DNA from: Candidatus Saccharimonadia bacterium
GTDB lineage: Bacteria; Patescibacteriota; Saccharimonadia; Saccharimonadales; Saccharimonadaceae
Length of the DNA stretch: 24,135 nucleotides
Direction of reading: 5' to 3'
Assembly (NCBI GenBank): GCA_023259925.1
Contig: JALRDS010000053.1
Location: 1 to 24,135 of the forward strand
Each line of letters begins with the position of its first letter. The stretch's first letter is position 1. Below the pieces are notes generated by a model. That model saw nothing but the letters and a program-made list of their open reading frames with translations, had not been told where the DNA came from and searched no databases. Shown in pieces: positions 1 through 7,053 of the stretch. A program made the translations under genes and the position numbers.

Positions 1-476
1 ACGACCTTATTCACGCATTCGATCATGGCTATATAGCCAGTCAGGATTTCTTGGCTCAGATAGCAGCACTCGCTGGTGTTGAAGCTGCGGATGTAGCGAA
101 AGCTATGCAAGATAAGCAATCGCCAAATAAAGCACTCATGGACCGCTTGGTGGAGCTACGGCAAACCTACAAAGTGGGATTACTCAGTAATATGGGTAGC
201 GACACACTTGATAGTGTGTTCAATGAGCAGCAGCGCAGAGACATGTTTGATGACGTGTTGATTTCAAGTGAAGTGGGGCTTATTAAGCCGTCACGTGATT
301 TGTATGAACTTGCACTCGAACGGCTTGGAGCGGCAGCTGATGAGACTGTGTTTATTGATGATAGAATGGCAAATGTTGAAGGCGCGGCAGTGCTTGGTAT
401 GCATACTATTTTATTTACGTCTAACAAGCAGTTTGAAGTAGAATTTGGGCGGATCGTCGAGCGGTCCCGTGCCTGA
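1..476 (+). CDS. HAD-superfamily hydrolase, 3' part (5' end outside window)
   Basis: The reading frame is open from base 3 to the TGA stop, so the gene starts left of the window; the in-frame TTG at 51 is unlikely to be the true start. The visible 158 residues carry three HAD motifs in order: motif II in LLSNMGSD, the motif III lysine in GLIKPSRDLYELAL, and motif IV in VFIDDRMANVEGA with its paired acidic residues. The motif I nucleophile (DxD) lies outside the window. The spacing resembles the YihX/haloacid dehalogenase-like phosphatases, which act on small phosphorylated metabolites in the cytoplasm; the substrate cannot be told from sequence. Its last 8 bases overlap the GTG start of mutM, which suggests translational coupling. 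Confidence 0.85.
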   Translation, partial: DLIHAFDHGYIASQDFLAQIAALAGVEAADVAKAMQDKQSPNKALMDRLVELRQTYKVGLLSNMGSDTLDSVFNEQQRRDMFDDVLISSEVGLIKPSRDLYELALERLGAAADETVFIDDRMANVEGAAVLGMHTILFTSNKQFEVEFGRIVERSRA

Positions 477-1335
477 GCTCCCAGAAGTTGAAACAGTTAA
501 GCGCGGGCTAGCTGGCTTACTCGTTGGAAAAGTTATTCAAAATGCTTATCACATTGAGTCGCCGAAAAGCTTTCCAAATAGCCAGGTAGATATTACGCAG
601 TTTATGGATGGGGCTGCTGTTACTGGTGTGCGCCGCCGAGCAAAAGTGCTTCTAATTGACCTCACAAGTGGCTACAGTTTGGTGATTCATCTGAAGATGA
701 CTGGCCAGTTAGTGTTTCGCGGCGAGGATGTGTTCGGTGCTGGTCATCCTAACGATAGTTTAATTGGTGAGCTACCAGACCGCAGCACGCGTGTTGTTAT
801 AAAGTTTACCGATGATAGTCATTTATATTTCAACGATCAGCGCAAATTCGGATGGGTGAAGCTACTACCAACCATTGAGGTGCCAAATATTGATTTTATG
901 AAGAAGGTGGGGCCTGAACCTCTAGAAGCTGATTTCTCGGCGCAGCAGTTTGCGGATCGATTCTCTAGGAGGGCCAACACTAATATTAAGGCAGCCTTAC
1001 TCGACCAAACGGTGGTGGCAGGTGTGGGGAATATATATGCCGATGAAAGCTTGTGGGGAGCTAAGATTGACCCTCGACGATTAGTAAAAAGCCTATCGAG
1101 CGATGAATTTGCACTACTTTATGCCGAACTGCGCCAGGTGATGAACCTAGCGATTGAAAAAGGCGGTAGCACTGATAAAAATTATGTGAATGCCGAAGGC
1201 AAGCGTGGTAGCTACATGGACTTTGCGCGAGTATTTCGTCGCGAAGGTCAGGCGTGCCCGCGCTGCGAAACTGCAATTATTAAATTTAAGCACGCAGGCC
1301 GTGGCACGCACGTGTGCGAGCAGTGTCAGAAATAG
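469..1335 (+). CDS. mutM: Formamidopyrimidine-DNA glycosylase (Fpg/MutM)
   Basis: A base-excision repair enzyme that removes 8-oxoguanine and formamidopyrimidines and cuts the abasic site. The GTG at 469 is chosen as start because it gives the invariant N-terminus (M)PELPEVETVKRG, whose proline is the nucleophile after Met removal and is followed by the catalytic Glu. The frame extends a little further upstream, but that would bury the catalytic proline. Lys59 in RRRAKVLL matches the conserved beta-hairpin lysine. The helix-two-turn-helix segment is seen in VAGVGNIYADESLW. The C-terminus is the zinc finger CPRC...CEQC with the conserved Arg in GRGTHVCEQCQ. At 288 residues it is of normal length and looks intact. 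It overlaps the HAD gene by 8 bp and lies 15 bp before holA. Confidence 0.96.
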   Translation: MPELPEVETVKRGLAGLLVGKVIQNAYHIESPKSFPNSQVDITQFMDGAAVTGVRRRAKVLLIDLTSGYSLVIHLKMTGQLVFRGEDVFGAGHPNDSLIGELPDRSTRVVIKFTDDSHLYFNDQRKFGWVKLLPTIEVPNIDFMKKVGPEPLEADFSAQQFADRFSRRANTNIKAALLDQTVVAGVGNIYADESLWGAKIDPRRLVKSLSSDEFALLYAELRQVMNLAIEKGGSTDKNYVNAEGKRGSYMDFARVFRREGQACPRCETAIIKFKHAGRGTHVCEQCQK

Positions 1336-1350
1336 ATACTATAGAGTCAT

Positions 1351-2271
1351 ATGATAGTACTACTTTGCGGTGAAAATGACTTCGAACGGATTCGACGACT
1401 CAAGCAAATACGTCAGGGGTTTGACGGAATAGCGGAGCGGTTTGACGGCGCAGACTTATCCAGCGAGCAACTAGCTGATATTTTCGCAGGGCAAACACTT
1501 TTTAGTGCTAAGCGATTAGTGATTATTGATGAGCCAAGTGCAAACGTTGAGTTGTGGAAAGCAATCGATAGCTGGGCTGAGCGGCTAAGCTCAGATACTG
1601 ACGTGGTGCTAGTTGAGCAGAAGCCAGATAAGCGGACAGCGAGCTATAAATGGCTAAAAAAACATGCCACGGTTGAAGAATTCGTGCCGTTCACCGAACG
1701 AGATACCGGTGCGCTCCTGGCTTGGATTGAGGCTTATGGTAAGGCGAAGGGCGTAACCTTGACATCCGCACAGGCTAAGCGCCTACTCGCTCGAGGTGGC
1801 AGCAACCAATCAGTTTTGGCTCAGGCGATCGATAAGCTAAGTCTGGTAGGCCAGGTAACTGACGACTGGATTGATGGTGTGATTGAAGCATCGCCCAGCG
1901 AGAATGTGTTTTCATTATTTGAAACAGCTCTTCAAGGTGATAGGCAGCGTGTAGGAGATTTATTGAGTGCCTTACAGAAAACAGAAGATGCCTACCGTTT
2001 ATTTGGATTACTGAATTCCCAGCTTATTCAACTTGTCATGCTGGTCTATGCACAGGCAGATGCATCAAAAGTAGCAACTGATACTGGAGCAAAAAGTAGC
2101 TATCCGCTGCAAAAAATGGCACCGCATGCACGTCGGCTCGGAACAACTCGTGCGGCTGAGCTGGTTGAATTATTTGCAGCTGCAGACCTGCGCTTAAAAT
2201 CAAGCGACGCCAATCCTTGGTTATTACTTGAAGCCACCATTATGCAGATGAGTGACATCGCCAACGGCTAA
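1351..2271 (+). CDS. holA: DNA polymerase III delta subunit (HolA)
   Basis: A 306-residue protein matching the clamp-loader delta subunit, which opens the sliding clamp. Family features are the start IVLLCGENDFERIRRLKQI in place of the usual LxGxExFL..., a central AAA+-like region without Walker motifs (expected for delta), and the C-terminal collar helices with LFGLLNSQLIQLVMLVYAQ and the ending NPWLLLEATIMQMSD. The assignment rests on overall pattern; delta is poorly conserved. No Shine-Dalgarno sequence precedes the ATG. A weak TACTAT hexamer at 1337-1342 lies 8 nt before it, so expression may come by read-through from mutM, or from a weak near-leaderless promoter. The stop overlaps the stop of the convergent pilin gene (2268-2270). 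Confidence 0.85.
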   Translation: MIVLLCGENDFERIRRLKQIRQGFDGIAERFDGADLSSEQLADIFAGQTLFSAKRLVIIDEPSANVELWKAIDSWAERLSSDTDVVLVEQKPDKRTASYKWLKKHATVEEFVPFTERDTGALLAWIEAYGKAKGVTLTSAQAKRLLARGGSNQSVLAQAIDKLSLVGQVTDDWIDGVIEASPSENVFSLFETALQGDRQRVGDLLSALQKTEDAYRLFGLLNSQLIQLVMLVYAQADASKVATDTGAKSSYPLQKMAPHARRLGTTRAAELVELFAAADLRLKSSDANPWLLLEATIMQMSDIANG

Positions 2272-3137
2272 CGCTCGCGTAGTTCAAAGCCCTGAAATTC
2301 AAGTGTCCAGCCAGAGGTCGTGAACATGCTTGTATCAATTGGAAGGTAGAGTACCTTACTGCTATCTGAGTTTGCTGTCGCGCCAATTGCACCAGACATT
2401 TGCTGCCAATTAGTAGTCACCGTTGTATAATTGCCGTACCAAAATGATTGATTAGTTCCGCCACCCGTCATTATGCCAAATAAGGGAGCGTTGGATGTGT
2501 AGGGTCCAGTTTTTCGTATCCAGAATGATCTTTCGTAGGTTCGTCCATTTATAATGCCGGCATGATTTACACCGCTAGTTTGAAGTACTGCCCATGTAGT
2601 AGTGCCTGTGCCATTATTTGCCCACACTAGAACGGGTCGTGTGGGATAGGGGTCGTTCGCGGTTCCGGCTCGAGTCGTAAGGCTCCGGCCGCTATGATTT
2701 TGCATATTTAGATGCCAGCCACTTGCAAATGTTGGAGTTGTTAGTAGATTTGGATTCTTGCCTGTCTCGCTACCAGCAATTACAGGCCCGCTGCATAACT
2801 CCTCTTGCAGTCCACCGGATGTAGATTCGTAACGCCAGTGTGCTGGGGTTGATTGACTTGACTCACCATTTACGCAAAAGCCGGTTGTAGTTTGCGAGAG
2901 GCTGAGTGTGTTGCCGGAAGATGTTCGCACTGCACTGGGAAAAGTGGTTGGGTAGCCGCCCGTTTCGGCGTTGGCAAGCTCCATTTGCTTAGCAGCGTTG
3001 GCGATGTCCGATTTGAGAGTGGACACTACGGCACGCTCTTGAATGCCGTTGTAGGCAACAATACTGATTGCCGCCAAGATAGCAATCACTACTATTACGA
3101 TCAGTAGCTCTACAATAGTAAACCCAGCTCGCTTCAT
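2268..3137 (-). CDS. Type IV prepilin-like protein with C-terminal carbohydrate-binding-like domain
   Basis: A 289-residue protein. Residues 1-5 (MKRAG) form a short basic leader ending in Gly; cleavage before Phe6 would leave F-T-I-V-E with the canonical Glu at +5. Residues 6-29 are the hydrophobic helix, followed by the lineage motif YNGIQERA. Cys88 and Cys115 could form the usual C-terminal pilin disulfide. From about residue 128 (NPNLL) to the end there is an added beta-rich domain with the pattern PNLLTTPTF..GW, YERSFWIRK, TTVTTNWQQMSG and a WTLEFQGFEL ending. This resembles CBM4_9-type jelly-roll modules. The product is probably displayed on the surface and could act as a pilus-borne adhesin. 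No other pilin in the window has this domain. Its stop codon overlaps that of holA on the other strand. Confidence 0.85.
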   Translation of the reverse strand: MKRAGFTIVELLIVIVVIAILAAISIVAYNGIQERAVVSTLKSDIANAAKQMELANAETGGYPTTFPSAVRTSSGNTLSLSQTTTGFCVNGESSQSTPAHWRYESTSGGLQEELCSGPVIAGSETGKNPNLLTTPTFASGWHLNMQNHSGRSLTTRAGTANDPYPTRPVLVWANNGTGTTTWAVLQTSGVNHAGIINGRTYERSFWIRKTGPYTSNAPLFGIMTGGGTNQSFWYGNYTTVTTNWQQMSGAIGATANSDSSKVLYLPIDTSMFTTSGWTLEFQGFELRER

Positions 3138-3145
3138 GTGGTATC

Positions 3146-3154
3146 AGTATAGCA
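3146..3154 (-). promoter_or_regulatory. Extended -10 promoter of the pilin-lectin gene, near-leaderless
   Basis: On the minus strand this reads TGC followed by TATACT. The hexamer ends 8 nt before the ATG and there is no Shine-Dalgarno sequence in between. It lies directly downstream of the rpsT terminator, so the pilin has its own transcription start. Confidence 0.6.
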
Positions 3155-3165
3155 TGAGCAATATA

Positions 3166-3197
3166 AAACACCTGCGACTTAGAGTGGGCAGGTGTTT
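3166..3197 (-). terminator. Rho-independent terminator of rpsT
   Basis: Read on the minus strand, AAACACCTGC and GCAGGTGTTT form a perfect 10-bp stem (arms at 3188-3197 and 3166-3175) with a 12-nt loop. A T-rich tail follows. It sits between the rpsT stop and the pilin promoter. Confidence 0.85.
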
Positions 3198-3213
3198 AGG
3201 TGGAATAGGTAGA

Positions 3214-3582
3214 CTATTTCTTGGCAACCGGCTTCTTAGCTGGAGCTTTTTTTGCAGCTGGCTTCTTGGCTGCAGGTGCTTTTTTGACAGTCGCTGGTTT
3301 AGCTGCAGGCTTTGCAGTTTTTTTGCTTGCTTCGAGCTTTACGTTCGCCGCTTTTGCAGATTTTGCTAAGTTGGCTTTACGGCGAGCAGCAGTGTTCTTG
3401 TGAAGTAGGTTCTTCTTAACTGCCTTATCAATTTCGCTCTGCGCTTTAGACAATGTGTCGCTTGATGGCTTAGCCTCGAATGCTTTTACAGCAAGCTTGA
3501 TGGCACGCTTAGTTGCAACGTTTCGCTCGCGACGAACGTTTGCTTGCTTTACACGCTTAATAGCGGATTTGATGATTGGCAC
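3214..3582 (-). CDS. rpsT: 30S ribosomal protein S20 with Lys/Ala/Pro-rich C-terminal tail
   Basis: Residues 1 to about 86 match S20 (MPIIKSAIKRVKQANVRR..., then ...LHKNTAARRKANLAK), which binds 16S rRNA in the body of the small subunit. Residues 87-122 are an extra tail of repeated AAKKPAAKK/APAKK units resembling histone H1 tails; S20 is usually about 85-90 residues. The start is GTG. Its Shine-Dalgarno AAGGAG (minus strand, 3591-3596) lies 8 nt upstream, so unlike many genes here it is translated from a leadered mRNA. It is a single-gene unit with its own promoter and terminator. Confidence 0.95.
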   Translation of the reverse strand: MPIIKSAIKRVKQANVRRERNVATKRAIKLAVKAFEAKPSSDTLSKAQSEIDKAVKKNLLHKNTAARRKANLAKSAKAANVKLEASKKTAKPAAKPATVKKAPAAKKPAAKKAPAKKPVAKK

Positions 3583-3638
3583 TAGGGTTTCTCCTTACTT
3601 CTTTGGGGGTTTAGTTAGTAGTTACAATCTAAGGGGTA

Positions 3639-3667
3639 ATTGTAGACTAAAAGAGGGTAATTGTAAA
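3639..3667 (-). promoter_or_regulatory. Promoter of rpsT
   Basis: On the minus strand, TTTACA (3662-3667), a 17-nt spacer and TACAAT (3639-3644). The predicted leader is about 50 nt and carries the Shine-Dalgarno sequence. The -35 lies within a second copy of the same TACAATTACCC unit (copies at 3634-3644 and 3655-3665, 21 bp apart). Confidence 0.6.
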
Positions 3668-3694
3668 GGGTTGCACGTAAATGCTGCTGAAACA

Positions 3695-3724
3695 TTGACG
3701 GCTCTGTAAAGCTTATGGTACTGT
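3695..3724 (+). promoter_or_regulatory. Promoter of the DHH-like gene
   Basis: TTGACG (3695-3700), an 18-nt spacer ending in the extended element TGG (3716-3718), then TACTGT (3719-3724). This predicts a leader of roughly 40-45 nt. It faces away from the rpsT promoter. Confidence 0.5.
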
Positions 3725-3774
3725 ATGTACAAACTTCTACGTAAAAATAAACATCAAAGGTAATGAAGGTAGCA

Positions 3775-5649
3775 ATGAACGAAGGCCAGAACGCTCGCCA
3801 GCAGATTGTTGAGAAAATTAAAAACTCAACCAATATTTTGGTAACTGTTAGTGCCGATCCAAGTGTTGATGAGCTATCGGCGGCAATAGGGTTGACGAGC
3901 ATGCTCAACGGCTTAAAAAAGCACACCACGGCAGTGGTATCGGGGAATGTGCCACCAGCAATTACGTTTTTGGAGCCCGCAAAAACATTTGAAAATACTG
4001 TAGATAGCTTGCGTGATTTTATTATTGCGCTCGATAAAGAAAAGGCAGATCACTTACGGTATAAGGTTGAAGGCGATGTGGTGAAGATATTTATCACCCC
4101 ATACCGCACTACCATTACACAAGATGATTTGGAGTTTTCGCAGGGTGACTATAACGTTGAGCTAGTTCTCGCACTTGGAGTGAAAGATAAAGATAACCTC
4201 GATAAAGCGCTGCAGGCGCACGGTAAGATTTTCCATGATGCAACTGTTGCAACCCTTAGCTGCGGCGACGCACCAAGTAAGCTTGGTGATGTTGATTGGC
4301 ATGAGGCAAACGCAAGTAGTATTAGTGAGATGCTTGTCTCTGTAAGTGAGGCATTGAAGGGTGATTCACCAATTCTTGATGAGCAAATTGCCACGGCATT
4401 CTTAACAGGTATTGTTGCCGCGACTGATCGATTCAGCAATAACAAAACAAGTAGTAAAGTGATGACTATGGCTGCCCAGCTTATGGCGGCAGGTGCAAAT
4501 CAGCAATTAATTGCCGCAAAGCTAGAAGAGGCGCATGAAATTGGCCCAGATAAAGATGACGGTGACGACAGTAGTGATGGTGAACGAGCCGACGGCACAA
4601 CATCGTTAGCGGAAGGCACATCAACGAAATTATCTAAAGAGCCAAAAGCAAAAAAGAAGAAAAAAGCGAGCACCGATGGGGAGCTATCGATCGCCCATGA
4701 AAAAACCGGTACGCTCGATGAAGTTGCCGCAGAAACTACAGCTGAAAACCAAGCGGCAGCAGCTAAAACAGCTGAGGACGCGTTAGCAGAGCAGCTCTCA
4801 AACGTTGTGCCGTCTGCGGGTAGCACTCCGTCGGTCAGTGATTTGCAACAAGATTTAGCTACGGCTAGCGCTGAGATTGAGCAAGCAGCAGCTGACCCTG
4901 CCGCTCCATCTAGTGACGCAGTACTTCCTAAGGTGGTAGCCGCCGATTCTGACGCCAATGAGCCTTTGATGGGTGGGACGCTGAATGCTACCGCTGAACA
5001 AGCTCACCATGATAAAGAACAAGAAGTAGCAACCGATCGTAATAAGAAAATTTTAAGCCACTCAAAAAGTAGCTATGTAAGTAGTAGCGACTCGCCAACC
5101 TTCCAGTCTTCGTTCAATGCCGCAGGCGAGGAAGAAAAAGCTCAAAATCAGGCAGTTGTAGATATTTTTAAAGACCAGGCGCCGGTTCAACCAGTTGAGC
5201 AACCAAAAACCGTCCAGACACCATCTCCTGTTGAAGATTCGTCAGCTCCGGTATTGCCGCCAATTGAGACCTTGGAAGAGATTGACAAGAAAAACCGTGC
5301 TAAGGCTCATGAAGAAGCTCAGAATGCGATTGCATTAGCATACGAAGAAACGCCAGCGCCAGCGACAAATCTAGTTGAACAAGCGGTGCAACAGGCTGCG
5401 CCGCCGCCTTCGGCTGCACCATTTAGCGGTCCACCAAGTTTGCCACCAGTGGCACCGCCGGCGCCTGCAGTTGATTTTTCACAACTTCCTCCGCCACCTC
5501 CTTTGCCACCAGTCCCGGGTGCTTCAGCACCACAGGGCCCCGTCGCACCCGAGCAGCTAGGTCAGATATTCGGATCATCAGCCAGCGCTCCAGCGCCCGC
5601 TTCGAATACCCCAGCAGATCCAAATCAGTTTAAGATACCTGGTCAATAA
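3775..5649 (+). CDS. Degenerate DHH-family phosphoesterase-like domain with long disordered tail
   Basis: The N-terminal 265 residues follow the DHH phosphoesterase layout (nanoRNase/pAp phosphatase type). The metal-binding motifs are altered: SADPSVDELSAAIGL in place of H-x-N-PDGDALGS-A-GL, DWHEANASS in place of the DHH motif, and TGIVAATDRF in place of TGI.TDTG.F. Catalysis therefore seems unlikely. From about residue 266 the protein is low complexity: an acidic run, a KKKKK run, Ala/Glu-rich stretches and a Pro-rich end (for example LPPPPPLPPVPG). No membrane segment is evident. The start at 3775 is preferred because AAGG at 3766-3769 is 5 nt upstream; the ATG at 3763 has its AAAGG only 2 nt away. 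Role unknown; binding to a nucleotide, RNA or a protein partner is possible. It ends 10 bp from the convergent deacetylase gene. Confidence 0.75.
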   Translation: MNEGQNARQQIVEKIKNSTNILVTVSADPSVDELSAAIGLTSMLNGLKKHTTAVVSGNVPPAITFLEPAKTFENTVDSLRDFIIALDKEKADHLRYKVEGDVVKIFITPYRTTITQDDLEFSQGDYNVELVLALGVKDKDNLDKALQAHGKIFHDATVATLSCGDAPSKLGDVDWHEANASSISEMLVSVSEALKGDSPILDEQIATAFLTGIVAATDRFSNNKTSSKVMTMAAQLMAAGANQQLIAAKLEEAHEIGPDKDDGDDSSDGERADGTTSLAEGTSTKLSKEPKAKKKKKASTDGELSIAHEKTGTLDEVAAETTAENQAAAAKTAEDALAEQLSNVVPSAGSTPSVSDLQQDLATASAEIEQAAADPAAPSSDAVLPKVVAADSDANEPLMGGTLNATAEQAHHDKEQEVATDRNKKILSHSKSSYVSSSDSPTFQSSFNAAGEEEKAQNQAVVDIFKDQAPVQPVEQPKTVQTPSPVEDSSAPVLPPIETLEEIDKKNRAKAHEEAQNAIALAYEETPAPATNLVEQAVQQAAPPPSAAPFSGPPSLPPVAPPAPAVDFSQLPPPPPLPPVPGASAPQGPVAPEQLGQIFGSSASAPAPASNTPADPNQFKIPGQ

Positions 5650-5659
5650 CAGTACTTAT

Positions 5660-6355
5660 TTAGCGCACAATGTGGAAGCATTCTCGCGCAAGCAGCTCTT
5701 CACCGAGCTGTTTTTGTGCCTCGGCATCGTTCGCCTGCGACTGATGAGCATCCATTACAGCTAATTTTTGCGGCAGAACATCACGCACGTTGATTTCTCG
5801 ATTGATGTAGTGCTTGTCGCGTCCAATTGGCATGTAGTAATCAGTCCATTCTTTGTTGGGTGCGTGGTCTTGGCTCAAACAGAAGTACCACAGCTCTCCC
5901 ATAGTGACCCCTGCTGGCGTGTCATTTTTAAGGCTAAAGAATTGATGAGTTGCTGAGAAGCTAGCGGCAATGTGGTCCAGGTGGCCAGTTACCCCAAGTT
6001 GATCAAATGTAATAATATCAAGCTCAATTGGTTCATTGTAACGTTCGAGAATACGGTGCATTTCGGCGTGGAGGGCCGCACCAATAGCAATATGCATACT
6101 ATGGCTTAACTCACCGTCAGGGAAGTGCATAGCGGCGGTTGTGGTGGCTCCAATGAGCTGGCTTGCTCTTGCCCATTCATCAAGGCGGATTTGGGCTAAA
6201 TTGGGTGCATTGTGGGGGTTGGTTCCCGCCTCGCCATCAGTAATAAGTAGCAGGTGTACGTCAGTGCCGGCTTGTACTTGTTTAAGTAGGGTGCCACTAG
6301 GGCCAAAACTTTCATCATCTGGGTGGGCGAAAATGCCAATCATTACACGCTTCAT
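5660..6355 (-). CDS. PIG-L/LmbE-family deacetylase
   Basis: A 231-residue protein with the family's zinc site: AHPDDE at residues 10-15 and the later histidine motif GHLDHIAAS. ITDGEAGTNP and FPDGELSH also fit. Members are zinc-dependent N-acetylglucosaminyl deacetylases acting on GlcNAc-PI, mycothiol or bacillithiol precursors, or antibiotic intermediates; the substrate here is not determined. Length is typical and no signal peptide is seen, so it is cytoplasmic. It diverges from truB across a 21-bp gap, with a TATACT hexamer ending 6 nt before its ATG and no Shine-Dalgarno sequence. Confidence 0.92.
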   Translation of the reverse strand: MKRVMIGIFAHPDDESFGPSGTLLKQVQAGTDVHLLLITDGEAGTNPHNAPNLAQIRLDEWARASQLIGATTTAAMHFPDGELSHSMHIAIGAALHAEMHRILERYNEPIELDIITFDQLGVTGHLDHIAASFSATHQFFSLKNDTPAGVTMGELWYFCLSQDHAPNKEWTDYYMPIGRDKHYINREINVRDVLPQKLAVMDAHQSQANDAEAQKQLGEELLARECFHIVR

Positions 6356-6360
6356 AGCTT

Positions 6361-6370
6361 TAGTATACTA
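6361..6370. promoter_or_regulatory. Palindromic bidirectional -10 shared by the deacetylase gene and truB
   Basis: TAGTATACTA is a perfect 10-bp palindrome in the 21-bp gap. On the plus strand it gives TATACT at 6364-6369, 7 nt before the truB ATG. On the minus strand it gives TATACT at 6362-6367, 6 nt before the deacetylase ATG. Both mRNAs would begin at or next to the start codon. No clear -35 was found on either side. Confidence 0.6.
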
Positions 6371-6376
6371 GAAAGT

Positions 6377-7051
6377 ATGAATCTACTTGAAAATGGGATA
6401 TTGCTGATTGACAAACCGGCTGGCTGGACAAGTTTCGACGTGGTAGCGAAGATTCGCGGGAAGCGAAAGGCGGCATTTCGTGAAGCTGGCATTACCCCAA
6501 CAAAACAACAACTAAAGGTTGGGCATGCAGGCACACTTGATCCATTTGCAACCGGGCTTCTGATTATTTTACTCGGGAAGGCAACGCGACAATCAGATGA
6601 GTTTTTAAAGAAAGATAAAGTGTACGAAGCCACTATTCGGCTTAGTGCTACTAGCTCAACTGGTGACCCAGAAGGGGAAATAACAGTAGAAAGCACTCTG
6701 CAGCCAAGTGAGTCTGATATCCGCGAAGTATTTGGCAAATTTACTGGGCAGATTACCCAAACACCACCAGCGTATAGCGCTATAAAAGTGAACGGCCAAC
6801 GCGCGTATAAGCTTGCTCGCAAAGGGCAGGCTGTTGAGCTACCAAGTCGCGTGGTAACAATTCATTCACTCGAGCTGTTATCGTATGATTACCCAAATGT
6901 AACGCTCCGTACCAACGTAAGCTCTGGCACGTATATTCGGAGCTTGGCGCAGGATATTGGTAGCGCACTTGGCACAGGTGCTTACTGTCAGACCCTCCGT
7001 CGCACTGAAATCGATGGGATGACGATTCAAAGCGCAAGCGCTATACTGTAA
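6377..7051 (+). CDS. truB: tRNA pseudouridine(55) synthase TruB
   Basis: Converts U55 to pseudouridine in the T-arm of tRNAs. The N-terminus GILLIDKPAGWTSFDVV and the catalytic motif GHAGTLDPFATGLL (Asp55) are clear, followed by QTPPAYSAIKVNGQRAYKLAR, SGTYIRSLAQDIG and AYCQTLRRTEI. The start is the ATG giving MNLLENGILL, since the upstream extension overlaps the divergent gene and has no homology to the family. At 224 residues it contains the synthase domain but lacks the C-terminal PUA-like domain of longer TruB proteins. It has no Shine-Dalgarno sequence and a -10 ending 7 nt upstream. In many bacteria truB lies upstream of rpsO and pnp, as it does here. Confidence 0.95.
   Translation: MNLLENGILLIDKPAGWTSFDVVAKIRGKRKAAFREAGITPTKQQLKVGHAGTLDPFATGLLIILLGKATRQSDEFLKKDKVYEATIRLSATSSTGDPEGEITVESTLQPSESDIREVFGKFTGQITQTPPAYSAIKVNGQRAYKLARKGQAVELPSRVVTIHSLELLSYDYPNVTLRTNVSSGTYIRSLAQDIGSALGTGAYCQTLRRTEIDGMTIQSASAIL
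7042..7047 (+). promoter_or_regulatory. -10 hexamer for the gene at 7054, inside the truB 3' end
   Basis: TATACT lies in the last codons of truB and ends 6 nt before the next ATG, with no Shine-Dalgarno sequence. It fits the spacing of the other leaderless candidates but has no recognisable -35, and its codons are also constrained by TruB. Confidence 0.4.
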
Positions 7052-7053
7052 GC

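Noticed and set aside
445..468. Upstream extension of mutM (MGGSSSGP...)
   Set aside because: It would move the catalytic proline away from the N-terminus. The GTG at 469 restores the invariant PELPEVE start.
4500..4958. 152-residue minus-strand frame opposite the disordered tail gene
   Set aside because: Its Ala/Ser-rich composition simply mirrors the low-complexity coding strand.
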